Notes: a model not told the origin generated them from the letters alone. Shown: positions 33,211 to 42,368, counted from the stretch's first letter. The stretch is DNA of 64,000 nt from Streptomyces sp. CA-278952 (GCF_028747205.1 NZ_CP112880.1:310001-374000); one strand, 5' to 3'. Made by a program: numbers and translations.

Positions 33211-34142
33211 CGGATTCCGTGCCTTCGCCTGCCGCGGATCCCGGTTCCGTCCTCGTGCTCGGTGAGGCGCTGGTGGATCTGGTGCCGACCGAGGGTGACG
33301 CCGGGGTCCGGGCGGCCCAGCCGGGCGGCGCGCCCGCGAACGTCGCGGTGGGTCTGGCCCGCCTCGGCGGGCGGCCGTCCTTCGTCGGCGGGCTCGGCGA
33401 CGACGCCTTCGCGGAGAGCGTCGAGGCCTGGCTGACGGGTGCGGGCGTCGACCTCTCGCTGAGCGCCCGGTGCTCGCTGCCGACGGCGCTCGCGGTGGCC
33501 GACCCGGGTGAACACGGGAACACCTACCGCTTCCACCTCCGTGACACGGCGACCTTCGAGCTGCCCGACCGGACGGCGGAGGCAGCGCGCTTCGGCGCGG
33601 TCTACGTGGGCGGGCTCGCCGCGGTCGTGGCGCCGGCGGCCGGTGTCGTGGCCGCCACCGCGCGGGCGGCCGCCGGTGCGGGGCTCCTCGTCGTGGACCC
33701 CAATGTGCGCGAGGACCGCACCCTGGACCCCGTGCGGAGCCTCGGCAGGCTGCGCGAGCTGTGCTCCCTGGCTCGGGTCGTGAAGGCGAGCGACGAGGAC
33801 CTGGCGCGCCTGTGGCCGGACGCGGCCCCGGAGGCCAGTTGCCGGGCGCTCGCCGGGGACGGGCGGCTGGTGGTGATGACCCGGGGGCCCAAGGGCGCCA
33901 CCGCGTACGTCCATGACGCCCCCGCGGTCTCGGTCCCGGCCCTGCCGGTACGGGTGGTGAACACCATCGGCGCGGGTGACGCGTTCATGGCGGGGATGCT
34001 GACCTGGCTGGGGGCGGAGGCGGGCTGGGACCCGGCGCTGTCCGCCGGGCAGACGAAGGCGATGCTGGAGTACGCGGCCGGCACGGCCGCGTCGGTCTGC
34101 GCCAGGGCGGGAACGGAGCCCACGGCCCCGCCCGGGGTGTGA
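33207..34142 (+). CDS. PfkB-family carbohydrate kinase (fructokinase-like)
   Basis: This 311-residue ribokinase-fold kinase starts with GTG at 33207, overlapping the dehydrogenase stop. The substrate-binding PGGAPANVAVGLARLGG and the catalytic NTIGAGDAFMAGML (anion hole and base Asp) are intact. It is expected to phosphorylate the ketose produced by the dehydrogenase, giving the probable effector for the DeoR regulator. It is the last gene of the operon; a 16-bp stem terminator follows at 34214-34253. Confidence 0.94.
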   Translation: MTDSVPSPAADPGSVLVLGEALVDLVPTEGDAGVRAAQPGGAPANVAVGLARLGGRPSFVGGLGDDAFAESVEAWLTGAGVDLSLSARCSLPTALAVADPGEHGNTYRFHLRDTATFELPDRTAEAARFGAVYVGGLAAVVAPAAGVVAATARAAAGAGLLVVDPNVREDRTLDPVRSLGRLRELCSLARVVKASDEDLARLWPDAAPEASCRALAGDGRLVVMTRGPKGATAYVHDAPAVSVPALPVRVVNTIGAGDAFMAGMLTWLGAEAGWDPALSAGQTKAMLEYAAGTAASVCARAGTEPTAPPGV

Positions 34143-34213
34143 ACCCGACACGCATCGGGCATCACCCTCGGGACCCGAGTTCCGCACGGCCCTCCCCCGG
34201 CCCACGGAAACAG

Positions 34214-34253
34214 CAGCGGCCCCACCGGGCTCCTCCGCCCGGTGGGGCCGCTG
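34214..34253. terminator. 16-bp stem terminator between polyol operon and bL37
   Basis: CAGCGGCCCCACCGGG (34214-34229) pairs perfectly with 34238-34253 across an 8-base loop. It serves convergent units. Confidence 0.8.
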
Positions 34254-34260
34254 CGTCGCC

Positions 34261-34338
34261 TCAGCTCTGCGGACGCCTGCCGTGGTTCGCGGCGTTCTTG
34301 CGGCGGGCCTTCTTCTTACGACGTCGCTTCGATGACAT
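34261..34338 (-). CDS. 50S ribosomal protein bL37 (25 residues)
   Basis: A 25-residue highly basic peptide is encoded: MSSKRRRKKKARRKN followed by AANHGRRPQS. The lysine/arginine-rich body and the ANHG(K/R)RP tail match the actinobacterial ribosomal protein bL37, first seen in the mycobacterial 70S structure. A near-perfect Shine-Dalgarno (AAGGAGGG) lies at the right distance from the ATG at 34338. The gene is easily missed because of its size. It sits alone between two hairpins. Confidence 0.93.
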   Translation of the reverse strand: MSSKRRRKKKARRKNAANHGRRPQS

Positions 34339-34458
34339 CGAACCCTCCTTCTCTCTGCTCTGTACTCCGTTGCGGGCGGTCCACCGGGCGGTGAGGGCCC
34401 GGTGGTCACCGGGCCGCCTGCCCAGGGACACCGTGGCAAACACCTGGTGCGGCTGCAA

Positions 34459-34476
34459 CCGGCGGCACGCCGCCGG
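34459..34476 (-). terminator. Short GC hairpin after the DUF4190 gene
   Basis: CCGGCGGC-AC-GCCGCCGG gives 8 complementary bases with a tight turn, 28 bases past the stop. A second 9-bp inverted repeat lies at 34396-34415. Confidence 0.4.
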
Positions 34477-34503
34477 GCGGGTACGGACAGGTGTGCGGAT
34501 CCG

Positions 34504-34932
34504 TCAGCCGGTCAGCTCGTCGATGAAGTCCTCCGCACACCGGTCCTCGGCCGCCTGGCCGTTGGCCCGGTTCATGCAGTCCTCAAGGTTCTTGAACTCC
34601 TGGGAGTCGAACACGGAGACGGCCACCACGAGGACGATCACGGAACCGATGAGCCCGAGCGCCCCGAACGCGGCGCCGACTATCGCCATCACCCGGCGCG
34701 GCGCGCGGCCCTGGCGGGTGCGGAGCGCGGCGATGATCCCGAAGACGACGGCGAGCAGGCCGAGCAGCAGCCCGCCCACCACGGTCCAGAAGAACAGGCA
34801 GGCGATCAGGCCGAGCACGAGTGCGGCGACCGCGAAACCGTTCGTCCTGGCGGGCGCCTGGCCGCCGTAGGGGCCGTGGTCGGCGGCGGGCTGCCCCGGG
34901 TACGGGGAGTCCGGGTACGGGGGAAGGGACAT
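34504..34932 (-). CDS. DUF4190 domain-containing membrane protein
   Basis: This 142-residue protein has a Pro/Tyr/Gly-rich N-terminal tail (PPYPDSPYPGQPA), two membrane segments (about 34-68 and 80-110) and a short extracytoplasmic end with two cysteines (EDCMNRA, EDRCAEDF). The DUF4190 family is common in actinomycetes and has no known activity. I chose the ATG at 34932, where the typical MSLPPYPD start begins. Confidence 0.82.
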   Translation of the reverse strand: MSLPPYPDSPYPGQPAADHGPYGGQAPARTNGFAVAALVLGLIACLFFWTVVGGLLLGLLAVVFGIIAALRTRQGRAPRRVMAIVGAAFGALGLIGSVIVLVVAVSVFDSQEFKNLEDCMNRANGQAAEDRCAEDFIDELTG

Positions 34933-35018
34933 CGGGGAGGTGCTCCTGTTCTCCTGGCTTCCCGTCCACCTGCCCTGTGGGCCGTCCTCCATGCGCCGTT
35001 CTGGTCACACTCCGGCAA

Positions 35019-35576
35019 CTAAATACCCTGGCCAGGGGCTTCTCGGCGGAGCCGCGCCGACAGGTGGTGCTGGAGCGGCCGGCCGACGGCGGCGAGATCG
35101 TGGGCGAAGGCGAGCGTGTCCGGATCCGTCAGGGTGTAGCGGCGGCGGGTGGCATCGACCTGCTTGGCCGTCGGGGCGAGGGACACCCGCTCGGTGGCGA
35201 GGTCGACGGCCCCGTCGCGGGCGTGGCCGACCGCGATCTCCGCGATGCCGGTGGGCTGGGTGATCAGGGCCTCCACCCGCCCGTCCGGCTGGAGGCGCCA
35301 CCACCCGGTCTCACGGGCGGACGGGCGCAGGGGCTGCCCGTCCGCGTCGAGCAGCCAGGCCCGGGCCTCGTACGCGAGGAAGGGCCGCCCGTCGTGGCTG
35401 AACGTGACCTCCTGCGCGTAGGTGAAGTCCGCGTCCAGGGTTGGGTATTCGCCGCTGCCCGTGCCACGCCAGGTGCCGAGGTAGCCGGTCACCGGGGCGA
35501 GCAGCGGATGCGGCGCGGGAGAGGCTCCGGGGCGGAGTGCGTCGGGGAAGGGAAGTGCGGAGACGGGGTCGTGCAT
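35019..35576 (-). CDS. Nitrobindin/FABP-like haem-binding beta-barrel protein
   Basis: This 185-residue protein has the nitrobindin signature G-x-W-x-G-x-G ([12 protein letters not shown]) near residue 34. The barrel strands [14 protein letters not shown] and the C-terminal [16 protein letters not shown] hold the His expected to ligate haem. Bacterial nitrobindins bind ferric haem and isomerise peroxynitrite to nitrate. The ATG at 35576 begins the conserved N-terminal MHDP region. It is transcribed away from the siderophore gene region and separated from it by a gene relic. Confidence 0.88.
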   Translation of the reverse strand: MHDPVSALPFPDALRPGASPAPHPLLAPVTGYLGTWRGTGSGEYPTLDADFTYAQEVTFSHDGRPFLAYEARAWLLDADGQPLRPSARETGWWRLQPDGRVEALITQPTGIAEIAVGHARDGAVDLATERVSLAPTAKQVDATRRRYTLTDPDTLAFAHDLAAVGRPLQHHLSARLRREAPGQGI

Positions 35577-35694
35577 GCGGGCGCGCTCCTGGGTCGGTGC
35601 CGGTACAGGGTCGCAGCCTAGGGGGTTTCGGTAGCTCGTCGGGGGAGACCCGGGCGGCCCCGCACACGGGCGTGCGCGGCCGACGGAGGCAGGC

Positions 35695-35839
35695 TCAGCC
35701 GTGGGCGAGCAGGGCGATCTCGTCGAGGCGGATGATGGCGGATGATGCGGGGAAGCCGCCTGATGGTGGCTTCCCGGTGGGCTACGACGATGAGGGCGCG
35801 GTCCACCCGCGAGGTGCCGATCACGGCTTCCAGGGTGCT
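35695..35839 (-). pseudogene. C-terminal relic of an ABC transporter ATPase
   Basis: One minus-strand frame reads [19 protein letters not shown] then AHREATIR, containing the H-loop strand and AHR. After a frameshift, another frame reads [14 protein letters not shown] and stops at 35695. Together they match the last ~45 residues of an exporter-type ABC ATPase (pattern VVAHR..TI..A..I..LD......G). Walker A, the signature and Walker B are gone. It lies directly downstream of the siderophore-interacting protein gene, where an IrtAB-like transporter would be expected. Confidence 0.6.
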
Positions 35840-35844
35840 TCCGG

Positions 35845-35866
35845 CGGTGGGGCGGCCGCCCCACCG
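35845..35866 (-). terminator. 22-bp palindrome just after the siderophore-interacting protein gene
   Basis: CGGTGGGGCGG is followed directly by its reverse complement, 15 bases past the stop at 35881. It sits at the boundary with the ABC relic. Confidence 0.5.
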
Positions 35867-35880
35867 GGCCCGGGACCCGG

Positions 35881-36774
35881 TCAGAGCCCGAGGTCGCTCA
35901 GGCGGGCCTCGTAGCGGATGGTGAGGTCCTCGGAGTCGCCGACCGGGTTGTCCCAGAGGGCCTCCAACTCGGAGCGTACGGCGTCCGGCAGCGCCTCGTA
36001 CCGCTCGGACCAGGTGTCGGAGTTCGGTATCCAGTAGCCGACGACCTTGAAACGGTCCGCCGGCAGCCCGAGGTCACGGCGGAGGTAACGGCGCACCGAG
36101 CGCAGGGCGTTGGTCTCCCCCGCGACCCAGACGTACCCGCCCGCGAGGTCCGTGCCGGGCGGGACGGCGGCGGCCACCAGGTCGGCCAGGCGGCTCGGGC
36201 CGTGCCCGTTCCCGCCGTACGTCCAGGTCACCTTGGAGTCGGAGGGCTCCCGCAGGGGCAGCACGGCCGAGGGCGCGGGCGCCTCCAGCACCACCCGGGT
36301 CCTGACATGGTCCGGCGTGCTCTCCAGCAGACGGGCGGCGGCGGGCAGACCGGTCTGGTCGGCGACCAGCACCTGCCAGGAGAGGTCGGCCGGGGGGCTG
36401 TAGAGGCCGGTGGGGTCGTTGACGCCCACGACGTCCCCGGGCCGCGCCTCGGCGGCCCAGCCGGACGCCACGCCACCCTCGTGCAGCACGAAGTCGATGT
36501 CGACCTCGCCCGCCTCGGGGCGCACAGCACGGATCGTGTACGTGCGCATCGGCGCGACAGGCTGCCCCTCGGGGGTCTCCCACCCGCCCTGCTCGGTCGT
36601 CCGGGGCAGGGAGACGTCGGTGCGGTCCGGGCCGTGCGGAAGGAAGATCCGCACGTACTCGTCACCGGCTCCGGTGGTCCTGAAGCCCGCCAGTCCGTCG
36701 CCGTGGAGCGTGACGCGGGCCATGGTCCCGGTGAGCTGCTGCACCCGGGCGACGACGGCTCGGTGGATCGTCAT
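35881..36774 (-). CDS. Siderophore-interacting protein (NAD(P)H-dependent ferric-siderophore reductase)
   Basis: This 297-residue FAD-containing reductase of the ViuB/SIP family has the flavin motif [10 protein letters not shown] near residue 77 and the pair [14 protein letters not shown] and GVNDPTGLY. The C-terminal nucleotide-binding half has [18 protein letters not shown] and the family-specific VVGYWIP. It reduces Fe(III)-siderophores in the cytoplasm to release iron. AAGGGG precedes the ATG at 36774. An iron-repressor box lies about 70 bases upstream. Confidence 0.94.
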   Translation of the reverse strand: MTIHRAVVARVQQLTGTMARVTLHGDGLAGFRTTGAGDEYVRIFLPHGPDRTDVSLPRTTEQGGWETPEGQPVAPMRTYTIRAVRPEAGEVDIDFVLHEGGVASGWAAEARPGDVVGVNDPTGLYSPPADLSWQVLVADQTGLPAAARLLESTPDHVRTRVVLEAPAPSAVLPLREPSDSKVTWTYGGNGHGPSRLADLVAAAVPPGTDLAGGYVWVAGETNALRSVRRYLRRDLGLPADRFKVVGYWIPNSDTWSERYEALPDAVRSELEALWDNPVGDSEDLTIRYEARLSDLGL

Positions 36775-36844
36775 GGACTCTGCCCCTTCGTACGCGTGGT
36801 CGGCCTGAGCGCCTCGCCCGCCGGGACGAGAGAACCGAATTGAC

Positions 36845-36863
36845 TTAGGTCAGCCTAACCTTC
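36845..36863. promoter_or_regulatory. Iron box (IdeR/DmdR1 type)
   Basis: TTAGGTCAGCCTAACCTTC matches the 19-bp consensus TTAGGTTAGGCTAACCTAA at 15 positions. It lies upstream of the siderophore-interacting protein gene, as expected for iron repression. Confidence 0.82.
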
Positions 36864-36925
36864 CGTCGGCACCGATTCGCTACGGCATCGACCACACGTC
36901 CGGGGGCCGTGACAGAATCCGACGC

Positions 36926-37954
36926 ATGCCCGTTCGATATCCACGTCCCCTGCGGCCCGGCGACCGGGTCGGGATCACCTCCCCGTCCAGCGGAGTGCCC
37001 GAGGAACTGCGCGACCGGCTCGCCGTCGCGGTGCGCGATGTGGAGGCACGGGGGTACGAGGTCGTGACCGGCCGGTGCATGGACGGCGGCGGGCACGTCA
37101 GCGCGCCCGCGGCCGACCGCGCGGCCGAGTTGACGGCGATGCTGACGGACCCCGGCATCAGGGCCGTCGTGCCCCCGTGGGGCGGGGAGACCGCCATCGA
37201 CCTGCTGCCCCTGTTCGACTGGGACCGGCTGCGCACGGCCGAGCCCACCTGGGTGGTGGGCTACTCGGACATGTCGACCGTCATGACGCCGCTGACCCTC
37301 CTCACGGGGGCGGCGACCGTGCACGGGAACAACCTCATGGACACCCCCTACCGGGTGCCGGAGGGGCTGGCGTCCTGGCTCGACGTCGTCGCAGCGCCGC
37401 CGGGGCACCGGTTCACCCAGATTCCGCCGGAGCGGCACCGGGCCGCGGGCTACGACGACTACGCGGAGCACCCGGACGTCCGCACGTTCACGCTCGACAC
37501 CCCGGGCCGGTGGAAGAGGCTGGACGGCGACGGCGACGTGGACGTCGAGGGGCGGCTGATCGGGGGCTGTATCGAGATGCTGAGCAACCTCACCGGGACG
37601 CCGTACCTCGACACCTCCTCCTTCGCCCGGGCCCACGCCCCGGAGGGCCTCCTCGTGTATGTGGAGGCCGGCGGCCACGACGCGTTCACCATCTGCCGCA
37701 ATCTGCACGGAATGCGGCTGGCCGGCTTCTTCGACGCGGCCAACGCCGTTCTCGTCGCCCGGACTTCGGCCCCGAACAGCGGCTCGTTCACCCAGCGTCA
37801 GGCGGTGCTGGACGCGCTCGGACCGCTGGGCGTGCCGATCGTCGCCGACGTCGAGTGCGGCCATGTGCAGCCGTACCTCCCGCTGGTCAACGGGGCGCGG
37901 GGCCGGGTCGTCCACACGGCGACGCGCAGTGAGCTGACGCAGACACTGGACTGA
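36926..37954 (+). CDS. S66 family LD-carboxypeptidase-like peptidase
   Basis: This 342-residue serine peptidase of the LdcA/MccF type has the N-terminal RPGDRVGITSPSSG and the nucleophile Ser in VVGYSDMST. The catalytic Glu and His are in LLVYVEAGGHD and DVECGHVQPYLPL. The family trims tetrapeptides during peptidoglycan recycling or, in MccF-like members, hydrolyses peptide-nucleotide antibiotics. Either is possible here. CAGAAT lies 7 bases before the ATG, so the transcript may be leaderless. A beta-lactamase gene follows 34 bases downstream. Confidence 0.9.
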   Translation: MPVRYPRPLRPGDRVGITSPSSGVPEELRDRLAVAVRDVEARGYEVVTGRCMDGGGHVSAPAADRAAELTAMLTDPGIRAVVPPWGGETAIDLLPLFDWDRLRTAEPTWVVGYSDMSTVMTPLTLLTGAATVHGNNLMDTPYRVPEGLASWLDVVAAPPGHRFTQIPPERHRAAGYDDYAEHPDVRTFTLDTPGRWKRLDGDGDVDVEGRLIGGCIEMLSNLTGTPYLDTSSFARAHAPEGLLVYVEAGGHDAFTICRNLHGMRLAGFFDAANAVLVARTSAPNSGSFTQRQAVLDALGPLGVPIVADVECGHVQPYLPLVNGARGRVVHTATRSELTQTLD

Positions 37955-37976
37955 CCCGCCGGACGGCGTACCCCCC

Positions 37977-37982
37977 TAGCAT
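37977..37982 (+). promoter_or_regulatory. TANNNT -10 hexamer for the beta-lactamase gene
   Basis: TAGCAT lies exactly 6 bases before the ATG at 37989, and no Shine-Dalgarno is present. Confidence 0.55.
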
Positions 37983-37988
37983 GACGGG

Positions 37989-38939
37989 ATGAGCCGACTG
38001 CCGAACCCCCACGCCCGGCGTTCCGTACTCCGCCTGCTGGGCGGTGCCCTCGTGTCCGTGCCGCTCGCGGCCTGTGGCACGGAATCCGACGCGCCCGCGC
38101 CCTCGCCCACCGGAACGGCGGCCGGTACGCCCTCGGCCGCGGCGCGGGGCGCCGGGCGCGCCTTTGCGGCGCTGGAGAAGGAGTACGCGGCGCGGCTCGG
38201 CGTGTATGCCGTCGACACCGGGACCGGGCGCACGGTCGCCCACCGTGAGGGGGAACGGTTCGCCTACGCCTCCACGTTCAAGGCGCTCGCGGCGGGGGCC
38301 GTGCTCCGCGAGCACGGGCTGGGCGGGCTGGAGCGGGTCGTGACGTACCGCCGTGAGGATCTGGTCGATCACTCCCCCGTCACCGAGAAGCACGTGGCCA
38401 CCGGAATGAGCCTGGGCGATCTGTGCGACGCCGCCGTGCGCTTCAGCGACAACACCGCGGGCAATCTGCTGTTCGACGCCGTCGGCGGGCCCCGGAAGCT
38501 GCAGGCGGTGCTCGCCGAGCTGGGGGACGGTGTGACCCGGATGGAGCGGCGGGAGACCGAGCTGAACGAGTGGACTCCCGGCGCCACCCGCGACACCAGC
38601 ACGCCCCGGGCCCTGGCCGAGGACCTGCGGGCGTTCGTCCTGGGCGACGCCCTCGGCAGGCCCGAGCGGGCCCGGCTCACCCAGTGGCTCACCACCAACA
38701 CCACCGGCGGCGAACTGATCCGGGCGGGGGTCCCGAAGGGGTGGACCGTCGGCGACAAGACCGGGGCGGGCAGTACGTACGGGACGCGCAACGACATCGC
38801 CGTGGTGTGGCCGCCCGACGCGGCGCCGCTGGTGCTGGCGGTGCTCTCCAACCGGGCGGACGCGGACGCCGACTACGACAACACGCTGATCGCGAAGGCG
38901 GCGTCCGCCGCCGTCGCCGCCCTGGCGGACCACGGGTAG
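37989..38939 (+). CDS. Class A beta-lactamase lipoprotein
   Basis: This 316-residue serine beta-lactamase has all the class A motifs: S95-T-F-K98 (the Ambler S70-x2-K), SDN in FSDNTAGN, the omega-loop ExELN (RRETELNEW) and KTG in GDKTGAG. A twin-Arg start ([11 protein letters not shown]) and lipobox LAAC (Cys29) suggest Tat export and membrane anchoring, as in several Streptomyces enzymes. It should hydrolyse penicillins. No blaR/blaI-type regulator is nearby. Confidence 0.96.
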   Translation: MSRLPNPHARRSVLRLLGGALVSVPLAACGTESDAPAPSPTGTAAGTPSAAARGAGRAFAALEKEYAARLGVYAVDTGTGRTVAHREGERFAYASTFKALAAGAVLREHGLGGLERVVTYRREDLVDHSPVTEKHVATGMSLGDLCDAAVRFSDNTAGNLLFDAVGGPRKLQAVLAELGDGVTRMERRETELNEWTPGATRDTSTPRALAEDLRAFVLGDALGRPERARLTQWLTTNTTGGELIRAGVPKGWTVGDKTGAGSTYGTRNDIAVVWPPDAAPLVLAVLSNRADADADYDNTLIAKAASAAVAALADHG

Positions 38940-38962
38940 CGGGGCCCGGCGAGGAGAGCGGC

Positions 38963-39526
38963 TCAGGACTCGTCGAGCACGGCGTCGATCTCGCCGAGGA
39001 AGTCGTCCAGGTCGCCGGGGTTCCTGGAGGTGATCAGCGGCCAGCCGGAGGCGTCGTCGCGGACCACCGGCTTGTCGACCCAGGTGCCGCCCGCGTTGGT
39101 GATGTCGGTCCGCAGCGAGGCGTACGAGGTCAGCGTCTTGCCCCGGACGTAGCCGCCCTCGACCAGCGCCCACGGCCCGTGGCAGATGGCGGCCACCGGC
39201 CGGCCGGAGGCGGCGAACGAGCTGACGATCCGGGTGGTGGCGTCCTCCAGCCGCAGCGAGTCGGCGTTCAGCGTGCCGCCCGGGACCAGCAGCAGGTCGT
39301 ACGCGGCGGGGTCGACGTCGTCGAGCGTGAGGTCGGGCCGCACGGTCTCGCCGGGATCGCGGTCGCCGACGAGGGTGCGGATCCCGTCGGCGGAGACCGC
39401 CGCCACGCTGACCTGCGCACCGTGTCCGCGCAGGTGTTTCACGGGGACGACGAGTTCGTCCTGCTCGACTCCGTAGTTGGTGACGATGGCCAGGATCCGG
39501 CGGTCGTCGAGAGCGGTGGTGGACAT
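38963..39526 (-). CDS. DJ-1/PfpI family protein
   Basis: This 187-residue glutamine-amidotransferase-like protein has the nucleophile elbow AICHGPWAL with its reactive Cys and the acidic residue expected for the PfpI group upstream. It is similar in length and motif order to the YhbO/PfpI general stress proteins, reported as deglycases or chaperones. It faces the beta-lactamase gene with 23 bases between the stops. Confidence 0.92.
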   Translation of the reverse strand: MSTTALDDRRILAIVTNYGVEQDELVVPVKHLRGHGAQVSVAAVSADGIRTLVGDRDPGETVRPDLTLDDVDPAAYDLLLVPGGTLNADSLRLEDATTRIVSSFAASGRPVAAICHGPWALVEGGYVRGKTLTSYASLRTDITNAGGTWVDKPVVRDDASGWPLITSRNPGDLDDFLGEIDAVLDES

Positions 39527-39635
39527 GGGCTGCTCCGTTCCTGTGGTGTCGTTCGTCCGTCGCCGTTCGTACGGTCGTGTCGTCGCGGCGGGTCCCGTTC
39601 GTCGTATCGGCCGGCGCGGGGCCGACGGGGGCGGC

Positions 39636-40727
39636 TCATCCGGCCGTGATCCGGACGCATTCGGTGACGGTGTCGCGCAGGCTCCCGGTCCGCGTCAGGA
39701 TCTCGCGCTGGATCCGTGCCCCGTTCCCGCGCCGGACCACGTCCGCCAGGGCCCGCTCCGCGGCCTTCAGGTCCCCGCTGTCCTCCAGGGCGTCCCGCAC
39801 ATGGTCCAGCAGGGCGCGCAGGACGTCGGGGGCCGGCTCCGGGCGCAGGGTACGGGGGTGGATCAGCCGGTCCTCCAGACCCGAACGGCCCGCCTGCCAG
39901 GAGGCCACACGCAGCAGGGAGGTGCTGACGTCCGGGGGCGGCTCGCCGGCCCGCCACTGGCGTGCGGCCGTTTCCACCAGCCCTCGTACCAGTGTGGCCA
40001 GCAGCACGGTGTCGGCCGGGTCCAGGCAGACGTCCGCGATCCTGACCTCCACGGTGGGGTAGCGGTGCGAGAGGCGCGCGTCGAAGTAGACCATCCCCTC
40101 GTCCAGGAGAACCCCGGTGTCGATCAACGAGCGCACTCGGGCGTGGTACTCCTCGGCGGAGCCGTGGACCTCCACCGGGCCGGCCGACGGCCAGCGCCCC
40201 CACACCTGGCTCCGGTAGCTGCTGTACCGACTGTCCTGTCCCTGCCAGAACGGGGAATTGGCGCTCAGGGCGAGCAGGACGGGCAGCCAGCGACGCATCC
40301 GGTCGAGCACGGCGACGCCCTCCTCGTCCGAGGCCACCGAGACATGGACGTGGCAGCCGCAGGTCAGCTGTTCCTGAGCGGTCAGTCCGAAGCGCTCGGC
40401 CAGCCACCGGTACCGCTCCCCCGTGCCGATCTTCGGGCTGACCGGGAGCGGCGAGGTCGCCAGGGCCGCGACCGACGCCCCTGCGTCGGTCGCGTGCCGT
40501 ACCGCCTCGGTACGCCACCGATGGACCGAGGCGGCGAGTTCGCCCATGTCCGCGCAGGGGTGCGTGGAGAACTCCAGCTGCTGGCGGTGCAGTTCCGACT
40601 CAAAGGCCGACTCGCCGACCGCGTCCCTCTCAGCGATCGCCAGCACCGCCGAGGACAGCGCCCGCGCCTCTCCGCTCGCCGCGTCGACCAGCAGCAGCTC
40701 TTCCTCGACACCCACCGTGCGAGCCAC
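39636..40727 (-). CDS. YbdK-type carboxylate-amine ligase
   Basis: This 363-residue member of glutamate-cysteine ligase family 2 has the N-terminal VGVEEELLLVD, the HVHVSVASDEEGV block and the SANSPFWQGQDSRYSSYRSQ-type active-site region. I chose the GTG at 40727 because GGGAGG lies 5 bases upstream; a frame start at 40745 is less likely. YbdK itself is a weak gamma-glutamyl ligase. The gene follows a DUF5133 gene by 30 bases and both are probably one unit. Confidence 0.9.
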   Translation of the reverse strand: MARTVGVEEELLLVDAASGEARALSSAVLAIAERDAVGESAFESELHRQQLEFSTHPCADMGELAASVHRWRTEAVRHATDAGASVAALATSPLPVSPKIGTGERYRWLAERFGLTAQEQLTCGCHVHVSVASDEEGVAVLDRMRRWLPVLLALSANSPFWQGQDSRYSSYRSQVWGRWPSAGPVEVHGSAEEYHARVRSLIDTGVLLDEGMVYFDARLSHRYPTVEVRIADVCLDPADTVLLATLVRGLVETAARQWRAGEPPPDVSTSLLRVASWQAGRSGLEDRLIHPRTLRPEPAPDVLRALLDHVRDALEDSGDLKAAERALADVVRRGNGARIQREILTRTGSLRDTVTECVRITAG

Positions 40728-40757
40728 GGCACCCTCCCCTTCCACGGTCGACAGCGC

Positions 40758-40985
40758 TCAGGCGGAGAGGACGGAGTCGTCCTCGGGCCGGGCGCCGGGC
40801 AGCTGGTGGCGGGCGGCGACCAGGGCGCTGTCGACGTCACCCGTGCCGGTCGACACGCACAGCGTGTACGCCACGTCGTCCATGCGCTGCCGGGCCTCCT
40901 CGCCGCCGCTCTCCGCGTGCAGCACACGCAGTGCCTCGTACTGCTCGATCAGGTTGCGCAGTACCGTGGGGTGGGCCATCAGCAT
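40758..40985 (-). CDS. DUF5133 domain-containing protein
   Basis: This 75-residue soluble helical protein begins MLMAHPTVLRNLIEQYEAL and ends ARHQLPGARPEDDSVLSA, which is the DUF5133 pattern seen almost only in Streptomyces. GAAGGA precedes the ATG at 40985. Function unknown. It is upstream of, and close to, the YbdK-like ligase gene. Confidence 0.88.
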   Translation of the reverse strand: MLMAHPTVLRNLIEQYEALRVLHAESGGEEARQRMDDVAYTLCVSTGTGDVDSALVAARHQLPGARPEDDSVLSA

Positions 40986-41314
40986 GCGGGGAATCCTTCC
41001 GCCGTAATCGTCGAGTGGTGTCCTGCTCGCCCCGGGTGGGCACTGCCCCGGGTACCCGCCCACGGGCGAGCCACACACAGGGCACCGCGTCCGCCGCTCC
41101 GGTGCCGCGCGACGCGCCCCCGGCCGGTGGCCGGAGCTCCAATATGGCCGGGCGGCAGGGCCTCCGCATCTTCTCCGCCCCCTTCCTCTCCCTGGCCGAG
41201 GTCATGTGTCCCGGCCCTCACCGGCCCCCAGGACTGCTTCGCCCGGCAGCGGGTACCCACCAGGACGCATCACTCGTCCCCGGTCGTACCGGGGCAGTAC
41301 GGAAGGAAGCTCTC
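40986..41314. other. 329-base divergent intergenic region
   Basis: No gene is evident. The region must hold promoters for the DUF5133 unit and the plus-strand small gene. CCCCGGT-CGT-ACCGGGG (41278-41294) is a perfect leader hairpin just ahead of the Shine-Dalgarno GGAAGGAAG. Confidence 0.45.
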
Positions 41315-41563
41315 ATGACCGACCGCAGGCCGGAAGGCACCGCCTACACCGGGGCTTCCGGCAGCCCGCCCCCCGTTCCGGCGGACATGCAGGACCAGCA
41401 GACACAGGAGGGCGAGGACGCTCTCGACATACCGGTGCCGGACCGGGTCGCCCGCCATGGCGAACAACCCGACCTGGACGAGGCCGGTGCCGGCCGGAAG
41501 ACGCCACGCAACGCGGGCGCACACCCCGAAAAGCATCCGACCCCGGACGAGACGACGGGCTGA
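41315..41563 (+). CDS. Small polar, probably disordered protein
   Basis: This 82-residue protein is rich in Pro, Asp, Glu and Thr with no hydrophobic segment. Recognisable stretches are ASGSPPPVPADMQDQQTQ and EDALDIPVPDRVARHGEQPD. GGAAGGAAG precedes the ATG at 41315, so it is probably translated. I recognise no family with a known role. A 19-bp stem terminator follows. Confidence 0.7.
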   Translation: MTDRRPEGTAYTGASGSPPPVPADMQDQQTQEGEDALDIPVPDRVARHGEQPDLDEAGAGRKTPRNAGAHPEKHPTPDETTG

Positions 41564-41657
41564 CGAGCACGTGCACGGTCAGGGGCTTCCGGCCGGTCGG
41601 GCCGCGCTCCGCCGGCTCCCACGCCCCGGATGAATCCGGACGGCTCACCGCGCACGG

Positions 41658-41701
41658 CATGCCCGTGCCCCGGCCCCTTTCCGGGCCGGGGCACGGGCAT
41701 G
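41658..41701. terminator. 19-bp perfect stem terminator
   Basis: CATGCCCGTGCCCCGGCCC (41658-41676) pairs with 41683-41701 across a 6-base loop. It separates convergent small genes. Confidence 0.85.
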
Positions 41702-41706
41702 TCCGC

Positions 41707-41835
41707 TCAGTGGTGGCCGCGCGCGCTGCTCGACGCGCCGCCGAACAGCCTGGCCAGGGCCCGGAAGGGCAGCGTGACCACGGTGGCGATGGCTCCTCCG
41801 ATGGAGCGGAGTACATCTGCGATGGCCTTGAGCAT
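41707..41835 (-). CDS. LPFR-motif small membrane-associated peptide
   Basis: A 42-residue peptide carries an amphipathic N-terminus (MLKAIADVLRSIGGAIATVV) followed by TLPFRALARLFGG and a Ser/Arg/His tail. The LPFR motif defines a small actinobacterial family of unknown role, probably membrane-associated. GGAGGGCGACCC precedes the ATG at 41835. Confidence 0.82.
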   Translation of the reverse strand: MLKAIADVLRSIGGAIATVVTLPFRALARLFGGASSSARGHH

Positions 41836-41862
41836 GGGTCGCCCTCCATTCCCCCACAGACC

Positions 41863-41879
41863 TTCCGGAAGTTCCGGAA
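41863..41879. repeat. Tandem TTCCGGAA palindromes upstream of the LPFR gene
   Basis: Two TTCCGGAA octamers (41863-41870 and 41872-41879) lie 28-44 bases upstream of the start. They are a candidate operator. Confidence 0.4.
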
Positions 41880-41959
41880 CGATCGGTGCGAGATCCACCG
41901 CGTACCCGGCACGCGCCGTCCCAACCCGGGAGCCGCCCGGCAGGAGTCCACCCGGAACG

Positions 41960-42000
41960 CCCCGGAGCCCCGGAGCGCGCTGCGCTCCGGGGCTCCGGGG
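41960..42000 (-). terminator. 19-bp perfect stem terminator after the cold-shock gene
   Basis: CCCCGGAGCCCCGGAGCGC (41960-41978) pairs with 41982-42000 with a 3-base loop, 15 bases past the stop at 42015. Confidence 0.85.
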
Positions 42001-42014
42001 TCGGTCAACCCGGA

Positions 42015-42368
<354 letters not shown>

